Below are positions 9,196 through 16,730 of a stretch of 18,163 bases of DNA, in pieces; position 1 is the first letter of the stretch; each line of letters opens with the position of its first letter. The DNA is taken from contig DAORVK010000059.1 in the NCBI GenBank assembly GCA_035433705.1, positions 1-18,163 of the forward strand, written 5' to 3'. The position numbers and the translations under genes were made by a program. The notes under the pieces are model-generated. The model saw only the letters and a program-made list of their open reading frames with translations. It was not told the DNA's origin and did no database searches. The stretch is from CADEFQ01 sp035433705 (lineage in GTDB: Bacteria > Pseudomonadota > Gammaproteobacteria > Steroidobacterales > Steroidobacteraceae).

Positions 9196-11733
9196 TCAGA
9201 AGCGGAAATTCACGTCGACGCCGTATGAACGGCCCGGCGCGTCATGAATGAACGCTCCGCCGAATTCGGGCGCCACGATCACCTCGGCGAGATAGTGCTC
9301 GTCCGTCAGGTTGCGCACCCAGCCCGTCACGCCCCAGCGGTCCTGGCGCAGCGTGAGGCGCGCATTGAAGATCTCGTACGGATCACGCTTCATTTTCGAG
9401 AACTCACCTTGGCCGAAGCCGAATCCCGTGAAGAGGTTCGGTATGCGGTTGTCCTGCACCGGGTGGAACCAGGTCTCGCCGAGCGCGCTCATGTCGACGC
9501 GTGCGAGCAAATCGAGGCCATTGCCGCCGATCGGCACCGTGAGTTCCACGCCGGCATTGCCGGTGTACTTCGGCGCATAGGGCAATTCGTTGCCCTTCGT
9601 ATAAGGACGGCTGTCGAAGCGGTCGATCTCGCCGTCGACATAACCGATGCCGCCAAACACCGTGAAGAAGTCGTTCACACGCCAGCGCGCGTCGAACTCG
9701 GCGCCCTGAATCGTCACCTCGTTGATGTTCGAGACGACGCGCAGCAGCCCGAAGGGCCCGGCCAGGAAGTCGAAGAACAGCATGTCTTCGACTTTGGTGC
9801 GATACAGGGCGCCGTTCAGCGTGAGCTGCCGGTCGAGCAACTCGGCCTTGAAGCCGATCTCGGCCGCCTTCGACACTTCCTTGCGGTAGTCGTCCCGCAC
9901 GTTCGTGACATTGTGGACCGACGTCGGCGTGCAGACCGGCAGCGTGAACGAGGGTCCGAGGCACAGACCGCCATAGGCCTGCTGGATCGTCGCGGCGCTG
10001 CCGCTTGAATTGAAGCCGCCGGAGCGAAAGCCATAACCATAGGAACCGAACAGCGACCATTCGTCGGTGACGCGCCAATTGACCGACAGCTTCGGCTGGA
10101 ACTGGCTGAACGTCTTGTCGCGATCCGGAATGCCGGTGGTCGCAAGTGGCGGGGCGGCGGTGTACGCAGGGTTGATGTAGGGAGGACCACCCGGGTTGAA
10201 CGCCGCAGCAAAGCCGGGCGTCTGCGCACGCGCATTGGCGCCGGTCGGCACGTTGTTGCCGACGTCGCGTTTCTCCTGGTCGTAGCGCATCGCGAGCGAC
10301 ACCTCGACGCCATCCGTGATGTCGTAGGCAAACTGGCCGAAGCCCGCGATCACCTTGCTCTTGAAGTCGTCGTCGTACAGCAGGTCGGTCGGATTCGGTC
10401 CGCTCGCCGGCACGAAGGCCTCGTGCCGGAAAACGCCACCGCCGTTGTCCGAGCCCTGTGACACCACGACGTGACGATCAATATCAGCGAAATAGAGGCC
10501 TCCGCTCCACCGCAGCCGCTCGCCCCCCGGTGAGGAGAGTCGCAGTTCGGCGCTCAGGTCTTCCTGGTCGCGCTGCTGGTACTGGTAGCCGTCGCAGGTT
10601 GCAGGGCTGTAGGGTGGCAGGAAGCTCGTCACGAACGTGCCGCTCGGGGCGTAGAAGAACGGCGGCGGCACTGGCGTGTCGGCCCTGCGCGCGTCATTCG
10701 AGCTGATGCACGAGGACGTGGTGCTGTAAAGATTGAATGCGGCGCTCGTGCCATCGGTGACGAAGTTGTTGTCCTGCTTGTTGTACGCCACGTAGCCGGT
10801 GAGCGTATTCGCACCGATGCCCCACTCGCCCTTGAGCGACAGGTTGAAGTTTTCCTGCTCGTTCACGGGCTTCACGTTGTTGATGTACTGGAAGACGTGC
10901 TGGTTCACATCTTCCTGGAAGATGGGTACGTTGAGCCCCGCGGCGGCGTCGGCGAGTGCGAGTGCGGCGTTGAAATTGATCGCGCCTGCTTCGGCGGTCG
11001 AGTACTTCGCCTTGAAGTCGTATCTGCCGCTGCCGAGTTCAAACAACAGCCGACCCTGGACACCGGTTTCCTCGTAGTAATCGACACAATCGTCGCAGCG
11101 CAGGAACCGGTTGTCCCACTGGCCGTCGGTCGTGCGGTAATACCCGGAGAGGCTGCCCTTCACCGAACCGGCGAGCGGCCCACCCGCCCAGAAGTTCGCC
11201 TTGTAGCTCGCGTCGCTGCCGGCGCCTGCGCCGACGTCGAGTTCGAACTCATCCGCGGGCTTGCGTGTCGAGAGGATGATGGCGCCCGCCACCGCGTTGC
11301 GCCCGTAGACGGCGCCTTGCGGGCCCTTCAGCACCTCGATCTGCGAAACTGAATTCAGCTCCTGGTTGAGTGCGGCCGGATTCGTCTGCAGCACACCATC
11401 GATCACCAGGGCGAAGTTCGTTTCGGTATCGCGGCCGGTGTTGATGCCGCGGATATTGACCTGGATGTCACCGATTTCCGCAGTCTGAACCTGCGAGAGG
11501 CCGGGCGTCAGCGCGATGAAATCCTGCGGCCGCTCGATGCCCGCTGCCTTGATGTCCTTCGCCGTGAAGGCATCGACGGTCGCCGGCACGTCGAGCAGTA
11601 CTTCGGCGCGCTGGCGCGCCGTCGTGACCACGACCTCCTGCAGGCCCGACTGCGCCGCCGTCTCCTGGGCCTGCGCGGCGGCGCCACTGATAGCTGCGGC
11701 GACTGCTGCCGCGATCAAACGCTGCGTGGACAT
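9196..11733 (-). CDS. TonB-dependent outer-membrane receptor
   Basis: Outer-membrane ligand-gated porin powered by TonB-ExbBD, 845 residues. It has a signal peptide ending at about residue 22 (AAAQAQ), a TonB-box-like EVVVTT at 33-38, and a plug domain at about 45-160 with QIEVLKGPQGAVYGRNAVAG at 131-150. A long beta-barrel ends in NFRF, the terminal aromatic residue expected for outer-membrane assembly. Extracellular-loop cysteines include RCDDC (Cys213/Cys216) and later pairs, probably disulfides. The ATG at 11731-11733 has AGGGGG nine bases upstream; the longer frame to 11862 adds 43 non-signal residues and is rejected. The style resembles receptors abundant in sphingomonads and Steroidobacteraceae. 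The substrate is unknown, but the adjacent amidohydrolase and CoA-transferase hint at an organic catabolite rather than a siderophore. Confidence 0.95.
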   Translation of the reverse strand: MSTQRLIAAAVAAAISGAAAQAQETAAQSGLQEVVVTTARQRAEVLLDVPATVDAFTAKDIKAAGIERPQDFIALTPGLSQVQTAEIGDIQVNIRGINTGRDTETNFALVIDGVLQTNPAALNQELNSVSQIEVLKGPQGAVYGRNAVAGAIILSTRKPADEFELDVGAGAGSDASYKANFWAGGPLAGSVKGSLSGYYRTTDGQWDNRFLRCDDCVDYYEETGVQGRLLFELGSGRYDFKAKYSTAEAGAINFNAALALADAAAGLNVPIFQEDVNQHVFQYINNVKPVNEQENFNLSLKGEWGIGANTLTGYVAYNKQDNNFVTDGTSAAFNLYSTTSSCISSNDARRADTPVPPPFFYAPSGTFVTSFLPPYSPATCDGYQYQQRDQEDLSAELRLSSPGGERLRWSGGLYFADIDRHVVVSQGSDNGGGVFRHEAFVPASGPNPTDLLYDDDFKSKVIAGFGQFAYDITDGVEVSLAMRYDQEKRDVGNNVPTGANARAQTPGFAAAFNPGGPPYINPAYTAAPPLATTGIPDRDKTFSQFQPKLSVNWRVTDEWSLFGSYGYGFRSGGFNSSGSAATIQQAYGGLCLGPSFTLPVCTPTSVHNVTNVRDDYRKEVSKAAEIGFKAELLDRQLTLNGALYRTKVEDMLFFDFLAGPFGLLRVVSNINEVTIQGAEFDARWRVNDFFTVFGGIGYVDGEIDRFDSRPYTKGNELPYAPKYTGNAGVELTVPIGGNGLDLLARVDMSALGETWFHPVQDNRIPNLFTGFGFGQGEFSKMKRDPYEIFNARLTLRQDRWGVTGWVRNLTDEHYLAEVIVAPEFGGAFIHDAPGRSYGVDVNFRF

Positions 11734-11809
11734 TTGTCGAAGCCCCCTGGTGAGTGCGAATGTTGTTGCTACAGCGCATCGCGCGTTCTGCAGCTCGCTG
11801 ATGCGTTTG

Positions 11810-11818
11810 ATCCTAGCA
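11810..11818 (-). promoter_or_regulatory. Candidate extended -10 promoter for the TonB receptor
   Basis: On the minus strand the sequence reads TGCTAGGAT, an extended -10 element (TGN plus TAGGAT). It is about 77 bases upstream of the receptor ATG. Possible -35 hexamers TTGCTT and TTGCGC lie at 19- and 15-base spacing, neither ideal. A short inverted repeat CGCGA-N5-TCGCG overlaps the spacer and could be an operator. Confidence 0.3.
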
Positions 11819-11961
11819 CGCGAATTGATCGCGCAAGCAAGCGCCGCTGTTCGGACAAGCATTGCGGTCGGCCCCCAGCCCGTTCATGTCGCGCTCACAC
11901 AACGCGCTGTGCGACAGATGGACACACCTTCAGCCCGTCACCGGCATACACCGCCGCGGCC

Positions 11962-11970
11962 TGCTACGAT
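11962..11970 (+). promoter_or_regulatory. Candidate extended -10 promoter for the amidohydrolase
   Basis: TGCTACGAT is a good extended -10 match ending 35 bases before the amidohydrolase ATG. No convincing -35 hexamer lies 17 bases upstream, as extended -10 promoters often tolerate. The rest of the 272-base divergent gap holds no gene. Confidence 0.33.
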
Positions 11971-12005
11971 TGGCGGCTGTCCCCACTCGAGTTGGAGTCC
12001 GAGGC

Positions 12006-12893
12006 ATGAGCGTGACCGGCGCACCCGTTGCTGCCATCGACATCGTCGCCGGCATCTGGACGCAGGAGGCGCTGTCGTTTCGCCCCGGCTGGCAGGAGGA
12101 GTTCTTCGCCGGCAAGATGAAGGCGAAGACGAGCATGCAGGGAATGCCGCTCGACGACATGCTGGCCCAGATGGCTGATGCAGGCGTCGAGCGGGCGTTC
12201 CTCTTCGCCCCGAAGGCGGGCCGCAAGGGACTCCCGGGTTCATTTCATTTGCCGTACGAGATTGTCGCGCGCGCCATTGAGAAGTATCCGGGCCGCTTCT
12301 ACGGCCTCGCGGGCCTCGACCCGTTCGAAGGCATGCACGGCGTGCGCGCGCTCGAGGACGCCGTGAAGAACATGGGATTCATCGGCGCTCACCTTTATCC
12401 GCACTGGTTCGACCTGCCACCCGATCACGCGAAGTACTACCCCTTCTACGCCAAGTGCTGTGAACTCGGTGTGCCGATCCAGATGCAGGTCGGGCAGTCG
12501 ATGGTCTACGCAAAGGAGCAGCCGATGCGCAGTGTCGGGCGTCCGATCCTGCTCGACGGCATCGCCTGCGATTTTCCGGAGCTCAAGCTCATCGGCATCC
12601 ACGTTGGCATCCCCTGGGCCGACGAGATGATCGCGATGGCGTGGAAACACGCGAACGTGTACATCGGCTCAGACGCACACAGCCCGAAGTTCTGGCCACA
12701 GGGTTTCGTGAACTACATCAACACCTACGGACAGGACAAGGTGCTGTTCGGCACGGATTTTCCCGTACTCGGCTTCAAGCGCACCATGGACGAAGTGCTC
12801 GGCCTCGGGCTGCGTCCCGAGCCCCTTCGCAAGTTCCTGCGCGACAACGCGTTGCGCGTCTACGGATTGGCGGCGCAAGCCACGGCGGGCTGA
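12006..12893 (+). CDS. Amidohydrolase-family protein (Amidohydrolase_2 fold)
   Basis: TIM-barrel protein of the Amidohydrolase_2 group, whose members include hydrolases and non-oxidative decarboxylases of aromatic or CoA-linked acids; 295 residues. Visible family landmarks are PGRFYGLAGLDP (95-106), the GCHxx-like GAHLYPHWF (127-135), ELGVPIQMQVG (153-163), DFPELKLIGIHVGIPWADEM (189-208, His199), ANVYI and VLFGTDFP with Asp251. The usual N-terminal HxH metal motif is absent (DIVAGIW at 12-18), and Gln161 sits where many members have His. Metal use may therefore differ, or be lost, as in a known subclass of this family. The ATG at 12006 has GGAG/GAGG just upstream. It is divergent from the TonB receptor and converges on the CoA-transferase. 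The exact reaction is unknown. Confidence 0.88.
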   Translation: MSVTGAPVAAIDIVAGIWTQEALSFRPGWQEEFFAGKMKAKTSMQGMPLDDMLAQMADAGVERAFLFAPKAGRKGLPGSFHLPYEIVARAIEKYPGRFYGLAGLDPFEGMHGVRALEDAVKNMGFIGAHLYPHWFDLPPDHAKYYPFYAKCCELGVPIQMQVGQSMVYAKEQPMRSVGRPILLDGIACDFPELKLIGIHVGIPWADEMIAMAWKHANVYIGSDAHSPKFWPQGFVNYINTYGQDKVLFGTDFPVLGFKRTMDEVLGLGLRPEPLRKFLRDNALRVYGLAAQATAG

Positions 12894-12908
12894 GGGCAGC
12901 GCGCAACC

Positions 12909-14138
12909 TCAGTCCGCGCCTTGCGATACGGTTTTCGCCGCACCCTCCGCGGTCATCGCCGCACCACTCGCGAGCAGTGAATCAATCGCGGACTCGTCGA
13001 GACCAGCCTCACGCAGCACTTCACGGGTGTGTTCGCCGAGGCGCGGCGCATGACGCTCGATACTCGCGGGAGTCGCGCTGAAGTTCACCGGGAACGCCGG
13101 CAACTTGAGCTTGCCTTCGGTCGGGTGATCGACTGACCGCCAGAAGCCCACGGCCTCGAGGTGCGGATCGGTCGCCAGGTCCTCGAGGCTGTTCACGACG
13201 ATCGTCGGCACGCTCGTTGTGGAGAACAGATCGAGCCATTCGCGCGTGGTGCGCGCCGCCATGATCTTCGCGGTCTCTGAATAGGTTGCATCGATGTTGC
13301 GCACGCGATCCGCGAGTGTCTTGAAGCGCGGGTCGGCGAGCAGATCCGGGCGATCGACCACGTTGCAGAAAGTGACCCAGTGTGCGTCGAGGTACGGCAG
13401 GATGGCGATGTAACCGTCTTGCGTCGGATACGGCCGGCGCTCCCTGCTCATCAGGCGCGTGTAGCCTGGCCCGCCGATCGGCGGATCGAAGCTCATGCCC
13501 CAGAGATGCTCGCCCATCACGAAGTGCACCATCGTCTCGAACATCGGCACTTCGATGTCCTGGCCTTCGCCGGTGCGCTCGCGATGCAGAAGCGCCGCGA
13601 GCACGGCGTAGACGACCGTCATCGCAGTCGTCTTGTCGGCCACGACGGTCGGCAGGTAGCGCGGTTCGCCGAGCACCAGCTTGTTGAGCATCGCAATGCC
13701 GCTCACCGCCTGGATCGAATCGTCGAGCGCGCCCTTGGCGCCGTAGGGACCCTGCTTCGAGTAGCCGTACGCTCCGCAGTAGATGATCCGTGCATTCACC
13801 TTCTTCAGATCCGCGTAATCGAGTCCGAGCTTCGTCATGACCTGCGGGCGGTTGTTGTGCACGAATACGTCCGCCGTCGCGACCAGCTTGAGCAGCGCCT
13901 CGCGCGCTCCCGGCTGTTTGAGATCGAGCACAATGCTGCGCTTGTTGCGGTTGCAGGTGAGATAGAGCGCCGCCATGCCGGGATGCCGCGACGCGCCGAG
14001 CGTGCGGTTGCTGTCGCCGCGCGGCGCCTCGATTTTCACTACATCGGCGCCCATGTCGCCGAGAAACTGGCAGGCCCAGGGGCCGAGAACTACGCTGGTC
14101 AGTTCGACGACACGAATGCCGTGCAAGGGTCCCGGCAT
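12909..14138 (-). CDS. CaiB/BaiF-type class III CoA-transferase
   Basis: Moves coenzyme A between carboxylic acids, activating an acid for breakdown; 409 residues, normal for the family (formyl-CoA transferase, CaiB, BaiF). The N-terminus HGIRVVELTSVVLGP (6-20) with GADVVKIEAPRGD (30-42) is the CoA_transf_3 signature. NRNKRSIVLDLK (63-74) and the segment GALDDSIQAVSG (136-147) follow, the latter carrying the probable catalytic Asp139. The ATG at 14136-14138 has GGAG seven bases upstream; a longer frame to 14195 adds 19 poorly conserved residues. It stands alone on the minus strand and ends 15 bases from the convergent amidohydrolase. Together with that gene and the receptor it suggests an acid-degradation locus; the substrate is not evident. 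Confidence 0.94.
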   Translation of the reverse strand: MPGPLHGIRVVELTSVVLGPWACQFLGDMGADVVKIEAPRGDSNRTLGASRHPGMAALYLTCNRNKRSIVLDLKQPGAREALLKLVATADVFVHNNRPQVMTKLGLDYADLKKVNARIIYCGAYGYSKQGPYGAKGALDDSIQAVSGIAMLNKLVLGEPRYLPTVVADKTTAMTVVYAVLAALLHRERTGEGQDIEVPMFETMVHFVMGEHLWGMSFDPPIGGPGYTRLMSRERRPYPTQDGYIAILPYLDAHWVTFCNVVDRPDLLADPRFKTLADRVRNIDATYSETAKIMAARTTREWLDLFSTTSVPTIVVNSLEDLATDPHLEAVGFWRSVDHPTEGKLKLPAFPVNFSATPASIERHAPRLGEHTREVLREAGLDESAIDSLLASGAAMTAEGAAKTVSQGAD

Positions 14139-14265
14139 GCGGGTCTCCGGTGAGGCGGCGGCGGGTGTCGAAGCTTCACACCGGCATGCGGGCATGGCAA
14201 GCGTGGTTTTCCACGCGTGCGCTGCGCGGACGCCGCTTTCGTCGCACGGCGCCGACAGTGTGGCG

Positions 14266-14281
14266 CGTGACCTGCGTCACA
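14266..14281. promoter_or_regulatory. CRP-family-like operator (CGTGA-N6-TCACA)
   Basis: The 16-base palindrome matches the CRP/Vfr/Clp consensus TGTGA-N6-TCACA except for its first base. It lies in the 250-base gap between the divergent CoA-transferase and membrane-protein genes, about 135 bases from the former ATG and 115 from the latter GTG. Either gene could be controlled. The motif is short enough to arise by chance. Confidence 0.4.
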
Positions 14282-14388
14282 GATCTCCTGTCCAGCTCTA
14301 CGCAGGCCCCTCATCGCGTAGCGGGTCGAATGCGCCGGCCGGGGCTGCGCCGTTACACTTCGACAGCCCAGAATCGCCGGAGGCTGTC

Positions 14389-15090
14389 GTGGGTCTGTCG
14401 GAAACGATTGTCGCTGCCGTCATCGGCGCATCGGCTACGGTGAGTGCCGCCGGATTCCAGTTGATGCGAGCCCGCTCTCCGGCAAGCGCAAAGCCCCGCC
14501 GGAGCGCACTGCGCACGGCGCTGACACTCGTCGCGCTCGTGCTGGCGTCCGCGGTTGGCGGCTATGCCTATTCCGAACTTCGCGCAGAGGGCGCGCGGGA
14601 TGAAATCGCCCGGCTGCGAGCCGGGCTGCACGAGCAGCTTCAGGTCCTCGTTGCCGAAAAAGAACGTCACGCCGTGGCGGACCGACCCTTGCCGCAGGCC
14701 GCTGCGTCTGAGGCTCTGGTGCAACTCGCACCCTGCGTGCGTAACGACGCCGAGGGCGAGGGTCCCGCGCCGGTGTGCGACCCGGCGGCGACTGCGCCCG
14801 TCATGCTCTGCACCCAGATACCGGCCGCAGCGGAGCGCCTCGACGTCGAACGCTACTCCCGATCGCTCGAGGCGGGCGCGGACTGGCGGATGCATCCTGA
14901 CGAAGCCGAAACCCAGACTCTCACAATGGCCTTCGCCGATACTCCAGCAAATTACGCAGCCCCGGCGGACCTGCTGCCCGTCTGCGTCAACGTGTCGAGC
15001 AGGGATCCGGCGCACACCCAGGTTGCGCGCCTCGTGGTGCGATACCGGGCCCGGCAGGCTGCGCTACCGCCCCCGGTCGCCTCGCGTTGA
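14389..15090 (+). CDS. Hypothetical membrane-anchored protein with periplasmic Cys-containing domain
   Basis: Not recognised. The 233-residue product begins with a hydrophobic Ala/Gly-rich stretch (about 5-24), a basic linker (27-43), a clear transmembrane segment (44-61) and a probable coiled coil (64-94, EIARLRAGLHEQLQVLVAEK). A C-terminal domain of about 130 residues has four cysteines (116, 130, 141, 199), consistent with two disulfides if exported. The GTG at 14389 was chosen because GGAGG lies five bases upstream. A longer open frame runs back over the CoA-transferase gene on the other strand and is not credible. It is divergent from that gene. A weak -10-like TACACT is at 14354-14359. 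It precedes the PepSY operon by 94 bases and is probably a separate transcription unit. Confidence 0.75.
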   Translation: MGLSETIVAAVIGASATVSAAGFQLMRARSPASAKPRRSALRTALTLVALVLASAVGGYAYSELRAEGARDEIARLRAGLHEQLQVLVAEKERHAVADRPLPQAAASEALVQLAPCVRNDAEGEGPAPVCDPAATAPVMLCTQIPAAAERLDVERYSRSLEAGADWRMHPDEAETQTLTMAFADTPANYAAPADLLPVCVNVSSRDPAHTQVARLVVRYRARQAALPPPVASR

Positions 15091-15114
15091 GGGCCGAGCG
15101 GCGGCCGGTACCGC

Positions 15115-15131
15115 CTTAAGGTTCGCTTAAG
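15115..15131 (+). promoter_or_regulatory. PmrA/QseB/BqsR-type response-regulator box (CTTAAG-N5-CTTAAG)
   Basis: Perfect direct repeat of CTTAAG separated by GTTCG, equivalent to TTAAG-N6-TTAAG. This is the published pattern for BqsR in Pseudomonas aeruginosa and also fits the PmrA/QseB consensus. It ends 53 bases upstream of the PepSY start. The box probably overlaps the -35 region, with a weak -10 (TTTAAC/TTAACT) at 15140-15146. The response regulator encoded three genes downstream is of the right subfamily to bind it, implying autoregulation. The motif is seen; the binding protein is inferred. Confidence 0.72.
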
Positions 15132-15184
15132 AAAGCGGGTTTAACTTGCGACCCCAGGCAATCATGCCGAACCTGGAGAGCAAG

Positions 15185-15451
15185 ATGAAACGCCATATCA
15201 CCGCACCGCTGTTCGTCGTCGCCGCATTGGCATCCGCCGCCGCAGTCGCTGCCCCCGAATGCACGCAGGCCCCGCGGGACCAGTGGATGCCCGAGGCCAC
15301 GATGAAGCAGCGAATCCTCGATCAGGGCTACACGATCAAGGTGTTCAAGATATCGGGCAACTGCTACGAGATCTATGGCAAGGACAAGGACGGCAAGAAC
15401 GTCGAGATCTACTTCGATCCGACCGACGGTCGAATCGTCAAGCAGCGCTGA
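15185..15451 (+). CDS. Small periplasmic PepSY-domain protein
   Basis: An 88-residue exported protein with a clear Sec signal peptide (residues 1-23, ending AVAA) and a single PepSY_2-like domain: the helix WMPEATMKQRILDQGYT followed by IKVFKISGNCYEIYGKDKDG, then VEIYFDPTDGRIVKQ. Cys26 and Cys60 could form a disulfide. PepSY proteins of this type often sit next to cytochrome b561 and QseBC/BqsRS-like two-component genes, and may modulate or sense for them; the molecular function is unknown. The ATG at 15185 has GGAG about seven bases upstream; an in-frame ATG at 15146 would spoil the signal peptide. It is the first gene of the operon, directly behind the CTTAAG box, and 24 bases from the cytochrome gene. 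Confidence 0.9.
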   Translation: MKRHITAPLFVVAALASAAAVAAPECTQAPRDQWMPEATMKQRILDQGYTIKVFKISGNCYEIYGKDKDGKNVEIYFDPTDGRIVKQR

Positions 15452-15475
15452 GCAATCACCCGCAGGTGGATCGCC

Positions 15476-16036
15476 GTGACTACTACTGTCAAAGTCTGGG
15501 ACCCGATCGTACGCACGTTACACTGGTCACTCGCTATCGGGTTTCTGGCCAACTTCATGAACGAAGGCGGCGATCCCCTGCACAACTGGCTCGGCTACGC
15601 CGCGCTGCTCGTGATTGCAGTGCGGTTTTTCTGGGGCTGGGTCGGCCCGCGACACGCCCGCTTCAGCGACTGGGTCCGCGGTCCACGAGCGGTGAGCCGC
15701 TATCTGCGTGAGCGCCTGGTCGGGCGCTCCCGGCGGCAACTCGGTCACAATCCGGGTGCGGCCGCCATGATGCTTGCACTGCTCGCCGGAGTCGTCCTCG
15801 TCGGCGTCACCGGCTGGCTGCAGACCACGGATCGCTTTTTCGGCGCAGAGTGGCTCGAGGAGTTCCATGAGGTGCTTGCCTATTCGGTCCTTGTCCTGGT
15901 CGGCCTGCACGTCGTGGCCGCGATCAGCGAGAGTCTTCACTATCGCGAAAACCTGATCGCCTCGATGTTCCACGGCCGCAAGCGTGCGCTGGATGACAAT
16001 CACGGCAATCACGGCAATCACGGCATGAGGCCCTGA
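15476..16036 (+). CDS. Cytochrome b561-family (cytochrome b/b6 domain) membrane protein
   Basis: Inner-membrane di-haem b-type cytochrome, 186 residues, about four transmembrane helices (roughly 15-30, 36-56, 96-115, 132-152). Candidate haem ligands are His16 (RTLHWSLAIGF), His36 (DPLHNWLGY), His131 (EEFHEVLAY) and His145 (GLHVVAAI), the arrangement of the Ni/Fe-hydrogenase b-type cytochrome family. It should carry electrons across or along the membrane; the donor and acceptor are unknown. The C-terminal tail has three exact NHG repeats (residues 175-183), so it is His-rich. The GTG at 15476 has AGGTGGA five bases upstream. It follows the PepSY gene by 24 bases and precedes the response regulator by 19, in one operon. 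Confidence 0.92.
   Translation: MTTTVKVWDPIVRTLHWSLAIGFLANFMNEGGDPLHNWLGYAALLVIAVRFFWGWVGPRHARFSDWVRGPRAVSRYLRERLVGRSRRQLGHNPGAAAMMLALLAGVVLVGVTGWLQTTDRFFGAEWLEEFHEVLAYSVLVLVGLHVVAAISESLHYRENLIASMFHGRKRALDDNHGNHGNHGMRP
15998..16024 (+). repeat. Triplicated 9-bp repeat encoding NHG-NHG-NHG
   Basis: AATCACGGC occurs three times without change in the cytochrome gene, giving a His-rich C-terminal tail. The identical codons indicate a recent slippage expansion. The tail could bind metal, which would fit a metal-responsive operon, but this is speculation. Confidence 0.85.
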
Positions 16037-16055
16037 CTGACGTTACAGTGCCTGC

Positions 16056-16730
16056 ATGCGCATCCTGCTTGCCGAGGACGATCACGCACTGGGACAGGCG
16101 CTGACAGCCGGCCTGCGCCGGCTCGGCTACACGGTGGACTGGATCACCGATGGTGCGCAGGCCGCGGCCGCGCTCACCGACACGAGCTACGCGGCCGCGG
16201 TACTCGACTGGAACCTGCCGCGCAGCAGCGGACCGGCCATCATCGCCGACATGCGCCGTCGCAAGGACGCCACCCCGGTGCTGCTGCTGACTGCGCGCGA
16301 CGGCTTGCCGGATCGCGTGGCCGGGCTCGATGCCGGCGCTGATGACTACGTGGTCAAGCCGGTGCATCTCGACGAGCTGGCCGCACGCCTGCGCGCGCTG
16401 CTGCGGCGCGCCGACGGGCAGATCGAGCCGGCCATCCGCATCGGCGCGCTGGAAGTCGTCCCGGCGGCACGCAGTGCCACAATGGCGGGCGCGACACTGG
16501 AGCTGACTGCGCGCGAATACGCACTGCTCGCAATGCTGGTCCGCCATCCGGGGCGGGCCTATTCCCGCGAGCAGCTCGAGGCCGCCCTGTACGGCTGGGA
16601 CCAGGAGGTCGCGAGCAACGCCGTGGAAGTGCATATCCATCATCTGCGCCAGAAGCTCGGGCCGGGCTGGATCGAGACCTTGCGCGGTATCGGCTATGCG
16701 ATCAATCCACGCGTGGAGCGCGGCGCATGA
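16056..16730 (+). CDS. OmpR/PhoB-family response regulator (QseB/PmrA/BqsR-like)
   Basis: Transcription factor of a two-component system, 224 residues. The receiver domain has the acidic pair Asp8-Asp9, phosphoacceptor Asp51 (VLDWNLP), Thr79 (LLLTARD) and Lys101 (YVVKPV). The winged-helix domain from about 125 shows LELTAREYALLAMLVRHPGR, SREQLEAALYGW, SNAVEVHIHHLRQKLG and IETLRGIGYAI, the recognition-helix arrangement of the QseB/PmrA subfamily. That subfamily binds CTTAAG direct repeats, and one lies upstream of this operon. The ATG at 16056 has no obvious ribosome site, so translation may depend on the upstream gene. The stop overlaps the kinase start (ATGA). Assignment to QseB, PmrA or BqsR cannot be decided by eye. 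Confidence 0.95.
   Translation: MRILLAEDDHALGQALTAGLRRLGYTVDWITDGAQAAAALTDTSYAAAVLDWNLPRSSGPAIIADMRRRKDATPVLLLTARDGLPDRVAGLDAGADDYVVKPVHLDELAARLRALLRRADGQIEPAIRIGALEVVPAARSATMAGATLELTAREYALLAMLVRHPGRAYSREQLEAALYGWDQEVASNAVEVHIHHLRQKLGPGWIETLRGIGYAINPRVERGA

Noticed and set aside
11887..11916. Loose inverted repeat TGTCGC...GCGACA in the receptor/amidohydrolase gap
   Set aside because: Arms of only six bases with an 18-base spacer and poor inner symmetry; not enough to call an operator.
13975..14388. Upstream extension of the hypothetical membrane-protein frame
   Set aside because: It overlaps the CoA-transferase gene on the other strand, and a GTG with a strong GGAGG at 14389 explains the start.
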